DNA of 64,000 nucleotides from Mycolicibacterium sp. S2-37 (GCF_017352375.1 NZ_JAFEVR010000002.1:62001-126000); one strand, 5' to 3'; positions 8,491 through 17,351 are shown, counted from the first letter of the stretch. The notes: generated by a model not told the origin, from the sequence alone. Numbers and translations are program-made.

Positions 8491-9780
8491 ATGAGATTCG
8501 TGCTGTCCAGCTACGGGGGCCGCGGTGATGTGGAGCCCGCTGTCGTCGTCGGGCGTGAGCTGCAGCGGCGGGGGCACGACTCGCTGATCGCCGTCCCGCC
8601 CAATCTGGTGGGATTCGCCGAGTCGGCGGGACTTCCTGCACTCGCCTATGGGCTGGATTCGACGACCATCCTGGATCTGCAGCGTGAATACTTCACGTGT
8701 TACTCCCGGACCCCGTGGAAGTTCCGGGAGCTCAACAGGATGGCGCGCGAAACCGAACGGTTCGCCGGCGAGTGTTGGGCGGAGATGACCCGGACGCTGG
8801 TGTCGGTGACCGATTCCGCCGACCTGCTGCTCACCGGCCTGATCTTCGAGCAGCCTGCGGTCAATGTCGCAGAGTTGACCGGTATTCCGTTGGCAACCCT
8901 GCAGTACTTCCCCTGCCGGGCCCACGGCCAACTCCTGCCGTACCTGCCGTCCGCTCTCAGTCGGCTGGCGATGGCGGCGAACGACTGGGCGGCCTGGCGG
9001 GGCACGCGCAAGAGCGAGGACGCGCAGCGCCACGACTTGGGCCTGCCCAGCGCCACGGGCCCCGCGCCGCGGCGGGTCGCAGACCACGGATCGCTCGAGA
9101 TCCAGGCTTACGACGAGGTGTGTTTTCCGGGGCTGGCGACCGAATGGGCGGCATGGAACCGGCAGCAGCCGCCCAGAAGGCCTTTCGTCGGCGCACTGGC
9201 GATGGCCGCGCCGGCGGCGGCCGACGCCGACGCCGCATCGTGGATCTCCGACGGGACTCCACCGATCTTCTTCGGGTTCGGCAGCGTGCCGATCGGTAGA
9301 CCGTCGGAGACGGTCTCCATGATCGCCGCGGCCTGCGCGCGGTTGGGCGAGCGCGCGATGGTCGGCGCCGGGGGAACCGACCTCAGTGGCGTTCCGCAAT
9401 TCGAGCACGTCCGAGTTGTGGACCAGGTGAACTACGCGACGATCTTTCCGATCTGCCGCGCGGTGGTGCACCACGGCGGTGCCGGCACCCTGGCTGCGTC
9501 ACTGCGGGCCGGGGTCCCGCAGCTTATTCTGTGGACACTGCCCGATCAGCCGTTCTTCGCCGCCCAGCTCAAGCGCCTGAAAGTGGGCGCTGGACGGCGC
9601 TTCTCGACCACCACCGAGGAAACGTTGGTACGCGATCTGCGTCGAATCCTCGCACCTGAGTATGTGGCACGGGCCCGTGAGATCGCGCCGCGGATGACCA
9701 CACCGGCTCAGAGCGCCGCGGCGGCCGCTGATCATGCCGAGGAATTCGCCCGTCAGCGGCGCGCCGCCCGGCGGGCGTGA
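8491..9780 (+). CDS. GT-B glycosyltransferase, GPL Gtf type (copy 2)
   Basis: A 429-residue paralogue of the enzymes at 1497 and 18161. It opens RFVLSSYGGRGDVEP, has FGSVPIGRPSE at the start of the donor domain, HHGGAGT, and the canonical acidic-Gln pair (LPDQPFFAAQLKRL) that the other two copies lack. It is therefore the copy with the most conventional sugar-binding site. The ATG was chosen by alignment with the paralogues; GAAAGG lies about 12 bases upstream, and an in-frame ATG at 8464 is a possible alternative start. The likely role is transfer of an NDP-activated sugar to the lipopeptide. Confidence 0.9.
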   Translation: MRFVLSSYGGRGDVEPAVVVGRELQRRGHDSLIAVPPNLVGFAESAGLPALAYGLDSTTILDLQREYFTCYSRTPWKFRELNRMARETERFAGECWAEMTRTLVSVTDSADLLLTGLIFEQPAVNVAELTGIPLATLQYFPCRAHGQLLPYLPSALSRLAMAANDWAAWRGTRKSEDAQRHDLGLPSATGPAPRRVADHGSLEIQAYDEVCFPGLATEWAAWNRQQPPRRPFVGALAMAAPAAADADAASWISDGTPPIFFGFGSVPIGRPSETVSMIAAACARLGERAMVGAGGTDLSGVPQFEHVRVVDQVNYATIFPICRAVVHHGGAGTLAASLRAGVPQLILWTLPDQPFFAAQLKRLKVGAGRRFSTTTEETLVRDLRRILAPEYVARAREIAPRMTTPAQSAAAAADHAEEFARQRRAARRA

Positions 9781-9866
9781 CCGGCGCAGAAGGCGCTGAG
9801 CGGGGTGGCGCGTAATCAATTGCTGCGCAACGGGTAATGCGTTCTACCGGCCAGACGCCAGCAGAA

Positions 9867-9882
9867 TTGACGAATTAGTAAA
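9867..9882. promoter_or_regulatory. Operator-like site TTGACG-AATT-AGTAAA
   Basis: A perfect left half and a partial right half of the recurrent motif, in an AT-rich 25-base island before the CmcI-type methyltransferase gene. Confidence 0.35.
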
Positions 9883-9920
9883 ATTTCGTACAGGTGGCTG
9901 TTAACCTCCCTCCCGTGCAC

Positions 9921-10778
9921 ATGGAGAGCCGACAGAACGGTACGCCCACACCGGGTGGTTCACCGCTGGCAGTCAGTTCCGATCAGGCGGCCAACGGCGT
10001 CCGGTTGGTGGGTAGAAGTCGTGTGGACAGGAATCCGGTCCTCCGCATTCTCGCGGGACTGTACGAGCAGCGGCCCACGCCCTCAGGTCTCGGGAGGCGG
10101 ATCGCAAGTGGATTGCTGGCTCCATTCCTCTACCAGGAGTCGGGCTCCGAGGCCGACGAGTACCACAAGTGGTACTTCAACACCCACGTGTGGATGAAGA
10201 CCACGTGGATGGGGATCGACACCTGGAAGTCGGTCGCCGACATGTGGAACTACCAGGAGATCCTCTTCGACTTGAAGCCCTCCCTGGTGATCGAGTTCGG
10301 CACCAACCAGGGTGGTTCGGCGTTGTACTTCGCCAATGTCATGAGGCAGATAGGTGCACCGTTCAAGGTGCTGTCGGTGGACATCAACCACATGCCCCTG
10401 AGTCCGCAGGCGCGACGGGATCCCGACGTCCTGTTCGTCGAATCGCGGTCGACCGTCCCTGCGATCGCCGAGCAGATCGATCTACTCAAGCGCGAGTACC
10501 CCGGCAAGATCTTCGCCATTCTGGACAGTGACCACTCCAAGGACCATGTGCTCGCGGAGATGATGCTCCTGCGTCCGCTGCTCTCCTCTGGGGACTACCT
10601 CATCGTCGAAGACTCCATGCTCAACGGGCACCCCAACCTGCCGGGGTGGGGCCCGGGGCCCTATGAGGCCATCGAGGCGTACGAGGCCGAATTCCCGGAC
10701 GATTACACCCACGACGTGAAACAGGAGCAGAAGTTCGGGTTCACCTTTGCGCCCAACGGCTTCTTGATCCGGAACTGA
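9921..10778 (+). CDS. CmcI-type rhamnosyl O-methyltransferase-like protein (copy 1)
   Basis: A 285-residue SAM methyltransferase of the cephalosporin-hydroxylase (CmcI) family, which in mycobacteria includes rhamnosyl O-methyltransferases such as Rv2959c. Motifs are KWYFNTHVWM, the SAM-binding LVIEFGTNQGGSAL, LSVDINH, ILDSDHSKDHV with the metal-binding acids and His, and IVEDSMLNGHP. The ATG was preferred; an in-frame GTG at 9894 would add nine residues. The N-terminal 60 residues are variable and probably disordered. The gene is convergent with a close paralogue at 10923. The likely job is O-methylation of a deoxyhexose on the lipopeptide. Confidence 0.85.
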   Translation: MESRQNGTPTPGGSPLAVSSDQAANGVRLVGRSRVDRNPVLRILAGLYEQRPTPSGLGRRIASGLLAPFLYQESGSEADEYHKWYFNTHVWMKTTWMGIDTWKSVADMWNYQEILFDLKPSLVIEFGTNQGGSALYFANVMRQIGAPFKVLSVDINHMPLSPQARRDPDVLFVESRSTVPAIAEQIDLLKREYPGKIFAILDSDHSKDHVLAEMMLLRPLLSSGDYLIVEDSMLNGHPNLPGWGPGPYEAIEAYEAEFPDDYTHDVKQEQKFGFTFAPNGFLIRN

Positions 10779-10922
10779 CGAGCCGAGGGGCCAGCAGCGG
10801 CTCCGACGCGCGGCGCGGGCGGTATTCGCGTCGACCCGACCGGGCAGGGCGACGCCGAATCGGCGGCCCACCTGCATCGGTCTGTGCGGGTGGACCCGTG
10901 CCTCTCTCGAGCGTGCGGTCGC

Positions 10923-11657
10923 TCAGTTTCGGATGAGAAATCCGTTGGGTGCGAACGTGAATCCGAACTTGCGCTCCCGCTGCACGTCGTGCGTGTAGTC
11001 GTCGGGGAATTCCTTCTCGTACGCCTCGATGGCCTCGTAGGGACCGGCACCCCAGCCAGGGAGGACCGGATGACCGTTGACGCAGGAGTCTTCGACCAGC
11101 AGGTAGTCGCCGCTGGCGAGCAGGGGCCGCAGGAGTTTCATCTCGGCCAACACGTGATCCATGGTGTGATCGCTGTCCAGGATGGCGAAGATCTTGCCGG
11201 GGAACTCGCGCTTGAGTTGTCTGATCTGCTCGGCGATGGCAGGGGCGGTGGACGACGATTCGATGAACAGTATGTCGGGGTCGGCCGTTGCCGCAGGGTC
11301 GAGTGGTGAATGGTTGATGTCCACCGACAGCACCTTGAACGGTGAGCCGAGTCGCTGCATGACGTGGGCGAAGAAGAGCGCGGAGCCACCACGGTTCGAC
11401 CCGAACTCGATGATCAGCGACGGCTTCAGCTCGCAGAGGATCTCCTGGTAGTTCCACATGTCGGCGACCGACTTCCAGCAGTCGACGCCCAGCCAGCTCG
11501 TGTGGTTCCACACGAAGGTGTTGTAGTACCACCGGTGGTATTCGTCGCCTTCGGAACCGGTGGGTTCGTAGAGGAACACCGACAGGCCGGACCGCACCAG
11601 CCGGCGCATGGATCTGAGGGTGGTCACCGCGATCCGCCCGACCCCCTGGAGGTTCAT
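10923..11657 (-). CDS. CmcI-type rhamnosyl O-methyltransferase-like protein (copy 2)
   Basis: A 244-residue paralogue of the protein at 9921. It shares SVADMWNYQEIL, IIEFGSNRGGSAL, LSVDINHSPL, ILDSDHTMDHV, VEDSCVNGHP and the same C-terminal FAPNGFLIRN. The frame stays open to a GTG at 11750, but that codon lies inside the operator-like palindrome at 11733-11748, and family similarity begins well inside, so the ATG at 11657 is preferred. That start gives a length close to the 245 residues of Rv2959c. The two copies probably methylate different hydroxyls or different sugars of the same glycan. Confidence 0.83.
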   Translation of the reverse strand: MNLQGVGRIAVTTLRSMRRLVRSGLSVFLYEPTGSEGDEYHRWYYNTFVWNHTSWLGVDCWKSVADMWNYQEILCELKPSLIIEFGSNRGGSALFFAHVMQRLGSPFKVLSVDINHSPLDPAATADPDILFIESSSTAPAIAEQIRQLKREFPGKIFAILDSDHTMDHVLAEMKLLRPLLASGDYLLVEDSCVNGHPVLPGWGAGPYEAIEAYEKEFPDDYTHDVQRERKFGFTFAPNGFLIRN

Positions 11658-11732
11658 ATGGCCGCGAATGTCCGCGGGTCCTTCGCGCCGCAGCGCCAAG
11701 TTCGCGCGGCCCGGACTCTGCTCGGAAGATAT

Positions 11733-11748
11733 TTGACGTTGCCGTAAC
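11733..11748. promoter_or_regulatory. Operator-like site before CmcI copy 2
   Basis: TTGACG-TTGC-CGTAAC matches the recurrent motif with a perfect left half and CGTaA in the right. It lies 76 bases upstream of the preferred start of the leftward methyltransferase gene. Confidence 0.4.
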
Positions 11749-11871
11749 ACGGGCGCAGAGTAGCAGCAGAACGCCGCTCAGTTGCAGCAGAAGGGCAAAC
11801 TCCGGCGTGATCGCTGCCCGCTACCGGGTTGCAGTGGACCCGGGGCGCCGAATCGCCGAATTCGCAGCCAT

Positions 11872-11887
11872 TTGACGTATGCGTTAG
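11872..11887. promoter_or_regulatory. Operator-like site before UDP-sugar dehydrogenase
   Basis: TTGACG-TATG-CGTTAG has a perfect left half and a partial right half. With the site at 11733 it makes a pair 139 bases apart in one divergent promoter region, each close to one of the two transcription units. Confidence 0.4.
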
Positions 11888-11967
11888 TTACACTGCCGCC
11901 GTAGCTGGGGCAACAGACCTTCGTGTCATCGCGCCGGACTGCGTGGGACTGAAAGGCTTGGTACGCA

Positions 11968-13350
11968 ATGGCTCAAGGCGTGTTCGGACGAAGCGACGCC
12001 GAGATCGACCTCCTGGTCCGGGGCATGCAGTCGGGCATCGCCGTGGTGGGCTTCGGCTACATCGGCACGGTGATCGGTGCCGTGCTGGCCGATCGCGGAT
12101 GGCCGGTCACCGGGATCGACGTCCGTCAGAGCGTCGTCGACGACATCAACCTGGGCAGGACCGCGGTGGCCGAGCCTGGCCTCGGCGAGCTCGTCGCGAA
12201 CAGCGTCCGCATCGGGAGGCTGCGTGCGACGACGGATTTCGGCGCTGTGACGGACAACGACTTCGTCATCGTGAATGTCGGCACGCCCCTCGGTCCGGAC
12301 TACGAACCGATCGTCGACGACATCAAGGCAGCGGCGCGGGCGGTGGGGGAGCACCTCCGACCCGGCCATGTGGTGATTCTCAAGAGCACGGTGCCGCCCG
12401 ACACCACCGAAACGCTGGTGCGCCCGATCCTCGAAGACGCCTCGGGGTTGCGCGCCGGGGTCGACTTCGGCCTGGCGTTCTGCCCCGAGCGCCTCGCCGA
12501 AGGCCAGGCCATCCATGAACTCACGTCGATCCCCGTCGTGGTCGGCGCCGTGGACGAGCGCAGTGCGCGCGCCTGCGCCACCCTGTGGCGTCATGCACTG
12601 GGGGTCGACTCTGTGATCGTCGATGATCCGCGGACCGCCGAGATGGTCAAGCTCGCGGACAACCTCTGGGTGGACCTCAACGTCGCAATGGCGAATGAAC
12701 TGGCCAAGGTGTGCGACCGGCTCGGGATGGACGCCCTCCAGGTGATCGCCGCAGCGAACACGATGCCCAAGGGCGGGAACCCGGTGAACATCCTGCGGCC
12801 GAGCATGGGTGTCGGCGGCTACTGCCTGACGAAGGACCCGTGGTTCGTCAACCATCTGGGCCAGACTCTCGGGCTGGAACTGTCGATTCCGCGCACGTCG
12901 CGGACCGTGAACGACACGATGCCCGGCTATACCTTCGGGTTGCTGCGGCAGCTTCTCGCCGACCAGGGAAAGGCGCTGCAGGCCAGTAAGATCGCGGTGC
13001 TGGGCATCGCGTTCAAGAACAACACCGGAGACTGCCGGCTCACGCCCACGAAGTACGTCGTCACCCCGCTCGAGGAGTCCGGCTGCGAGCTCGCGATCCA
13101 CGATCCGTGGGTGCCGGAGGAAGAAGCGCTGTCGGTCACCGACATCCCGTTGACCCCCGACATCGAGTCGGCGGTCAAAGACGCCGATGCGTTGGTTGTC
13201 CTCGCGGGACACAAGGAGTTCCACCAGATCCCGCTGACACGGCTGGCCGACCTGACGGCGGCCGACTGCGTTTTCCTCGACGGCCGGAACAGCTTCGACC
13301 CGCCCGCCGTGCGCGCCGCGGGCTTCATTTACAAGGGGATCGGCCGTTAG
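11968..13350 (+). CDS. UDP-glucose/UDP-ManNAc-type sugar dehydrogenase
   Basis: A 460-residue NAD-dependent NDP-sugar 6-dehydrogenase that oxidises a UDP-hexose twice to the UDP-hexuronic acid. VVGFGYIGTVIG is the Rossmann motif (about residues 25-36). VKLADNLWVDLNVAMANELA lies in the middle domain. GVGGYCLTKDP carries the catalytic Cys near residue 285, and GIAFKNNTGDCRLTPT lies in the UDP-binding C-terminal domain. Thirty-one bases downstream comes a UDP-glucuronate-decarboxylase-like gene, which suggests the pair UDP-glucose to UDP-glucuronate to a UDP-pentose. ManNAc-type specificity is an alternative. About 20 residues precede the usual family start, so an internal ATG is possible. Confidence 0.85.
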   Translation: MAQGVFGRSDAEIDLLVRGMQSGIAVVGFGYIGTVIGAVLADRGWPVTGIDVRQSVVDDINLGRTAVAEPGLGELVANSVRIGRLRATTDFGAVTDNDFVIVNVGTPLGPDYEPIVDDIKAAARAVGEHLRPGHVVILKSTVPPDTTETLVRPILEDASGLRAGVDFGLAFCPERLAEGQAIHELTSIPVVVGAVDERSARACATLWRHALGVDSVIVDDPRTAEMVKLADNLWVDLNVAMANELAKVCDRLGMDALQVIAAANTMPKGGNPVNILRPSMGVGGYCLTKDPWFVNHLGQTLGLELSIPRTSRTVNDTMPGYTFGLLRQLLADQGKALQASKIAVLGIAFKNNTGDCRLTPTKYVVTPLEESGCELAIHDPWVPEEEALSVTDIPLTPDIESAVKDADALVVLAGHKEFHQIPLTRLADLTAADCVFLDGRNSFDPPAVRAAGFIYKGIGR

Positions 13351-13381
13351 ATCGGCCGGATCTCGCACGGGAAGAGGAAAC

Positions 13382-14383
13382 ATGTCCAATGTCGTCGTGA
13401 CGGGTGGTTACGGCTTCGTCGGCTCACACCTGGTGGAAGCTCTACTCAGCCGCGGAGATACCGTCACGGTGTTCGACTTCGCCAGGAACACCCGCGACTC
13501 GAGCATCGACTTCGACCGCTATCCCGATTTCCGTTTCGTGCAGGGGGATGTCACCGATCTCACCGCGCTCAGCGCAGCCGTCACCGCCGACGTCGACACA
13601 GTCTTTCACCTGGCGTCGGTCGTCGGGGTCAACAAGTATGTCGAGGATCCGCTGCGCGTCGCCGACGTCAGCGTGACGGGAACCCGCAATGCCCTCGAAC
13701 TGAGTCATCGGCACGGCGCACGATTCGTGTTCACGAGCACCTCAGAGGTGTACGGCAAGAATCAGAGCACTCCGTGGGCGGAGGACGACGACCGCGTCCT
13801 GGGCTCGACGAGGACTGCGCGGTGGAGCTACAGCACGAGTAAGGCCATGGCCGAGCACATGGTGTTCGCCATGCATGACGCCTACGGGTTGCCGGTGACC
13901 GTGGTGCGGTTCTTCAATGTCTACGGCCCGCGGCAGAATCCGATCTTCGTGATTTCGCAGAGCATCCACCGGATCCTCAATGGGCTCGAGCCGCTGCTGT
14001 ACGACTCGGGAGATCAGACGCGGTGCTTCACCTATGTCGACGACGCCGTCGCCGGGACGCTGCTCGCTGCCGACAACGATGCGGCGATCGGCGAGGTGTA
14101 CAACATCGGCAGCATGACCGAGACGACGATGCGGGACGCCGTGGACTTGGCGATCAAGACCGCCAACGTCGACTCGGTATCCAGCACCGCGGCGTTCGAC
14201 ACCGCACAGCGCTACGGCGCCCGCTACGAGGACATTCCGCGCCGCGTCCCGGACTCGACGAAAGCGCAGCGGGACCTCGGATGGAGCCTCCAGATCGACC
14301 TCGAGGAGGGGATCCGCCGCACGATCGAATGGGCGCGAGCGAACCCCTGGTACCTCGACGGGCCGGCGACCGGCCGACCGTGA
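13382..14383 (+). CDS. NAD-dependent epimerase/dehydratase, UDP-glucuronate decarboxylase-like
   Basis: A 333-residue extended SDR. NAD binds at VVTGGYGFVGSHL, the Ser/Thr site is FTSTSEVYG, and the YxxxK pair is YSTSKAMAEH. The RTARWSYSTSK arrangement, an Arg and Trp just before the catalytic Tyr, resembles ArnA-type and plant-type UDP-glucuronate decarboxylases, and RCFTYVDDAVAG also fits that group. GAGGAAAC precedes the ATG closely. It directly follows the UDP-sugar dehydrogenase in one operon. The likely product is UDP-xylose or a 4-keto-pentose for the local glycosyltransferases. A 4-epimerase activity is the main alternative. Confidence 0.8.
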   Translation: MSNVVVTGGYGFVGSHLVEALLSRGDTVTVFDFARNTRDSSIDFDRYPDFRFVQGDVTDLTALSAAVTADVDTVFHLASVVGVNKYVEDPLRVADVSVTGTRNALELSHRHGARFVFTSTSEVYGKNQSTPWAEDDDRVLGSTRTARWSYSTSKAMAEHMVFAMHDAYGLPVTVVRFFNVYGPRQNPIFVISQSIHRILNGLEPLLYDSGDQTRCFTYVDDAVAGTLLAADNDAAIGEVYNIGSMTETTMRDAVDLAIKTANVDSVSSTAAFDTAQRYGARYEDIPRRVPDSTKAQRDLGWSLQIDLEEGIRRTIEWARANPWYLDGPATGRP

Positions 14384-14405
14384 GCGCCGCGCTGGATGGT
14401 CGACG

Positions 14406-15497
14406 TCAGATCGGAAGCGGTTGACGCCGAGCGGTATTCGGTCCGACATCGATCCAGTCCAGCAGTGCCCTCAGGCCGTCCTCGAGGCGCCATCTCGGGT
14501 GCCAGTCGAGTTCTGCTGTCGCAGCCTCGATATCGCACCTGGCGGCCCGGACGTCGCCGTCGCGGAACTTTCCCACGACCGCAGGTTCCGGGGCATCGCA
14601 GAGGGTTGCCGCCATGTTCGCCAGTTCATGAATCGTGGTGGGGAGACCCGACCCGATGTCGACGCAGCGGGGAAGCGCCGCAGGGCGATGTATCGCGGCG
14701 AACAGCGCTTCGACGACATCGTCGATGTAGACGAAATCGCGCAGTATTCGGCCGTCTTCGTAGACCTCCAGCGGGAGCCGGTCGCGGGACAGCCGGGCGA
14801 AGAGCGCGACGATCCCCGTGTACGAGTTCGTCAGCGACTGACCCGGTCCGTAGACGTTCTGCAACCGCAGCACGCTGAGTGCGCTGTCGTGAGCGGCGGC
14901 CCATGCGGACAGGAGGTGCTCCTGGGCGAGTTTCGTCGCCGCGTAGACGTTGGTGGGCCGGGGCTCCGTTAGGCCGGCGGCGCTGGGAAGCGGCACGGCG
15001 GGGTCACCCGTGGGGCCCGGGGGATCCCAGATGCCGGCCGACAACTGAGCGTGGCTGCGCGGCTGCGGATAGAAGGTTTGCGTGCCCGACTGCCACGCGC
15101 CTTCGCCGTAGACGGCGCGCGACGACGCGAGCACGAGCTGTTCGGGTACGTGGCCCGCGTGGCTCAGAGCATCGAGCAGTTGGGTGGTGCCCACCACGTT
15201 GACCGATCCGTGGCGCGTCGCCTCGGAGAGTGACTGTGCCGTTCCCGTCTCCGCCGCGAGATGGACGATCTGGGTGGGCCGGCACAACCGCAGCACGGCA
15301 TCCCAGTCGGGGGCGTGCGTGACATCGCCGGTGAACAACCGCACCTCAGGCGGTAGCTCGATCACCGCGCCGCTGGCGTGCACCTGCGGGTGCAGGATGT
15401 CCATCACTGCGACGTCATGGCCCACCTGGACGAGCCGGCGGGCAAGAGCGGATCCGATGAATCCCGCTCCGCCAGTGATGAGCACGGATGCTGACAA
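14406..15497 (-). CDS. NAD-dependent nucleotide-sugar epimerase
   Basis: A 363-residue extended SDR with SVLITGGAGFIGSALARRL at the N-terminus, ASSRAVYGEG, YAATKLAQEHL with the Tyr and Lys of the active site, and RDFVYIDDVVEAL. It is probably a UDP- or dTDP-sugar 4-epimerase. The start is a TTG preceded by AAGGGTGGG; the frame is open for 29 more codons upstream, but that stretch contains the duplicated operator-like repeats. It diverges from the membrane-anchored methyltransferase and ends 22 bases from the convergent decarboxylase-like gene. It probably supplies an epimerised donor sugar to the glycosyltransferases. Confidence 0.82.
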   Translation of the reverse strand: MSASVLITGGAGFIGSALARRLVQVGHDVAVMDILHPQVHASGAVIELPPEVRLFTGDVTHAPDWDAVLRLCRPTQIVHLAAETGTAQSLSEATRHGSVNVVGTTQLLDALSHAGHVPEQLVLASSRAVYGEGAWQSGTQTFYPQPRSHAQLSAGIWDPPGPTGDPAVPLPSAAGLTEPRPTNVYAATKLAQEHLLSAWAAAHDSALSVLRLQNVYGPGQSLTNSYTGIVALFARLSRDRLPLEVYEDGRILRDFVYIDDVVEALFAAIHRPAALPRCVDIGSGLPTTIHELANMAATLCDAPEPAVVGKFRDGDVRAARCDIEAATAELDWHPRWRLEDGLRALLDWIDVGPNTARRQPLPI

Positions 15498-15542
15498 CAG
15501 CCCACCCTTCTGCTTCGACCGCCGGGTCGGTCGGCGCTCGGA

Positions 15543-15593
15543 AATTATCACATCCGTCAGGACGTGCCGACCGAGAATTAGCACATACGTCAG
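15543..15593. promoter_or_regulatory. Tandem operator-like direct repeat in a divergent promoter
   Basis: Two 18-base copies, aattatcacatccgtcag (15543-15560) and aattagcacatacgtcag (15576-15593), differ at two positions and start 33 bases apart, about three helical turns. Each ends in CGTCAG, the conserved half of the cluster motif. They lie between the divergent epimerase and methyltransferase genes. Confidence 0.5.
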
Positions 15594-15665
15594 TATTTGC
15601 CCTCGTCTCGGCCAAATGTCGCGGCGCAGCGCCTAGTCTGCTAGCCGGAACGCGAAGGAGAATCG

Positions 15666-16790
15666 GTGAGCGTAGTCGACGGGCAGACAGCGGATCGGAT
15701 CAGCAGGGCAGCGGTCGATCGGACGACTCTGCATCGCGTGTGGCGGACGATCCTGGCTGTCATCGCACTCGGCTTCGCCGCGGCCTGCTATGTCGCGCCC
15801 ATTGTGCTTGCCGTGCCGGCCGCGCTGGTGCTGTTGCTCGTGTGCGCCCGCCTGATCTACCGGGGTCGGGATCGCTACATCCCGAATCTGTACGCCAGAG
15901 ACATCCGGGTCTATGACGACCGATATCAGGAGTTCATCGGCAGATCGCTTGCCGAGCTGCGCCGGTGCAGAATTCCCGATCACACCCTGCTGCGCGAAGC
16001 CGCGGGCCTCGCGGCGCCGACCGGCCCGGACTCCGAGGAACTCGTGCTCGATCTCGGCGTCTGGATCGGGTGGTCGACCCGGCTGACCGCGGATACCTGC
16101 GGGCGCACGGTGTATGGCTTCGACACCTTCGAGGGACTCGTCGAAGACTGGCAGATCGACGATCAGATCACGGTCAAACGCGGGACGTTCTCGCTGTCGG
16201 AGCCGCTCGCGCAGCGCTTCATCAAGGACACGGGCGTCACGCTCACCGACGGGCTGCCGCCCGCCCTCGGGCGCCGAGTGGAGTTCGTCAAGGGCAGTAC
16301 CTACGACACCCTGGCGCCCTTCCTGGCGGACCGCCCGGAGGCGCCCATCGCGCTGTTCCACATGGATCTGGACACCTACGAGAGTTGCCTGCACGCGCTG
16401 GAGACGTGCCGGGACCACTTCGTCGAGGGGTCGATCCTCGTCTTCGACGAGTACCTCGTCACCAACGGCGAGATGCGGGCGTTCTACGAATTCCAGAGCA
16501 GGTACGGGCTGGAATGGCGATACCGCTCCTGGGGTCTCGAGATCTGGGAGATGAACATCGAGATGGTTGCCTCGCGCTCCAAGCGGCTGATGTACTACCT
16601 CCTGCTCATCGCGGGATACTGGACGCTGGGAGACGGTCGCTACGTATGGACCTTCTTCGACAAGCGGTTCTGGCGCTTCTGGCTCGGTGCACCGGCGGGC
16701 GACATCCTCTTCATGCTCGGAGCCGCCGGTCAACGCAAGTCGGTCAGCCTCGAGATCACCGGCCTGGGCGAACTGAAACGCGTCCGCTGA
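15666..16790 (+). CDS. Membrane-anchored TylF-like methyltransferase
   Basis: A 374-residue protein. A hydrophobic N-terminal segment at about residues 27-60 (TILAVIALGFAAACYV, then APIVLAVPAALVLLLV) should form one or two membrane passes. The catalytic part follows, with VLDLGVWIGWSTR for SAM binding, YGFDTFEGL, HMDLDTYES and VFDEYLV, the same acid pattern as TylF. A second hydrophobic patch (YYLLLIAGYW) lies near residue 310. The GTG start has AAGGAG upstream. Location at the membrane suits methylation of a lipid-linked glycan or lipopeptide during or after export. The exact substrate is unknown. Confidence 0.8.
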   Translation: MSVVDGQTADRISRAAVDRTTLHRVWRTILAVIALGFAAACYVAPIVLAVPAALVLLLVCARLIYRGRDRYIPNLYARDIRVYDDRYQEFIGRSLAELRRCRIPDHTLLREAAGLAAPTGPDSEELVLDLGVWIGWSTRLTADTCGRTVYGFDTFEGLVEDWQIDDQITVKRGTFSLSEPLAQRFIKDTGVTLTDGLPPALGRRVEFVKGSTYDTLAPFLADRPEAPIALFHMDLDTYESCLHALETCRDHFVEGSILVFDEYLVTNGEMRAFYEFQSRYGLEWRYRSWGLEIWEMNIEMVASRSKRLMYYLLLIAGYWTLGDGRYVWTFFDKRFWRFWLGAPAGDILFMLGAAGQRKSVSLEITGLGELKRVR

Positions 16791-16799
16791 CAACGGATC

Positions 16800-17303
16800 T
16801 CAGCCGCGGTCCGCGATCCAGGTGGTGGTGAACTCCAGCACCGACGGGATGTTTGTGGCGAGATCGGCGCCGATGGCCTTCTCGAGTCTGGCGCCCACCA
16901 ACGGGATCCTGACCTCCACACTGCCTTCGATGCTCAGCTGCGCGCCCCCGGCGGATGGTCGCAGCCACGTCGTCGCTCTGCACGACCCCAACCCGCCGGA
17001 CACGGTGACCCCGATGGTGCCCTGCACCCCCTGATGATCCTCGGCCCGCCAGGTCTCCGTGTACTGCATCCTCACGTCGCCGGGAACGAGTCTGGCGACC
17101 GTCGCCGGTAGCAATTGCCGGCCCAGGTGCTGGGTGTAGCGCACCGCCACGGTGCCGTCGTCGTGGGAGACGAGTGAATCAAGGGAGGTCACGGCGTCAC
17201 CGGTTGCCAAGCGGTCGTGCCAGTAGTCGCGACGACCGAAGGCCGCGTGGATCTCACCGACAGCGGCTGTCGATTCCGCCCTGCCCTTGAATGAACGTGC
17301 CAT
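16800..17303 (-). CDS. DUF2505 family protein
   Basis: A 167-residue conserved actinobacterial protein of the DUF2505 type (START/SRPBCC-like fold). Typical features are the opening of about 25 residues ending in HAAFGRRDYWHDRL, VRYTQHLGRQLLP, and the closing GADLATNIPSVLEFTTTWI. No signal peptide or catalytic motif is visible. Function is unknown; lipid or hydrophobic-ligand binding is possible from the fold class. It diverges from a methyltransferase across an operator-like palindrome, so it may be controlled with the cluster or may simply be a neighbour. Confidence 0.8.
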   Translation of the reverse strand: MARSFKGRAESTAAVGEIHAAFGRRDYWHDRLATGDAVTSLDSLVSHDDGTVAVRYTQHLGRQLLPATVARLVPGDVRMQYTETWRAEDHQGVQGTIGVTVSGGLGSCRATTWLRPSAGGAQLSIEGSVEVRIPLVGARLEKAIGADLATNIPSVLEFTTTWIADRG

Positions 17304-17351
17304 GCACTCGATTCCCTGTGGTGGTCAGCGCCGGTGACTTGGTCGATTTTA

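Noticed and set aside
2820-11890. TTGACG elements as ordinary -35 boxes
   Set aside because: The distance to the nearest TANNNT box varies from about 11 to 24 bases and the motif occurs in both orientations relative to the genes, so a shared -35 does not fit; an operator does.
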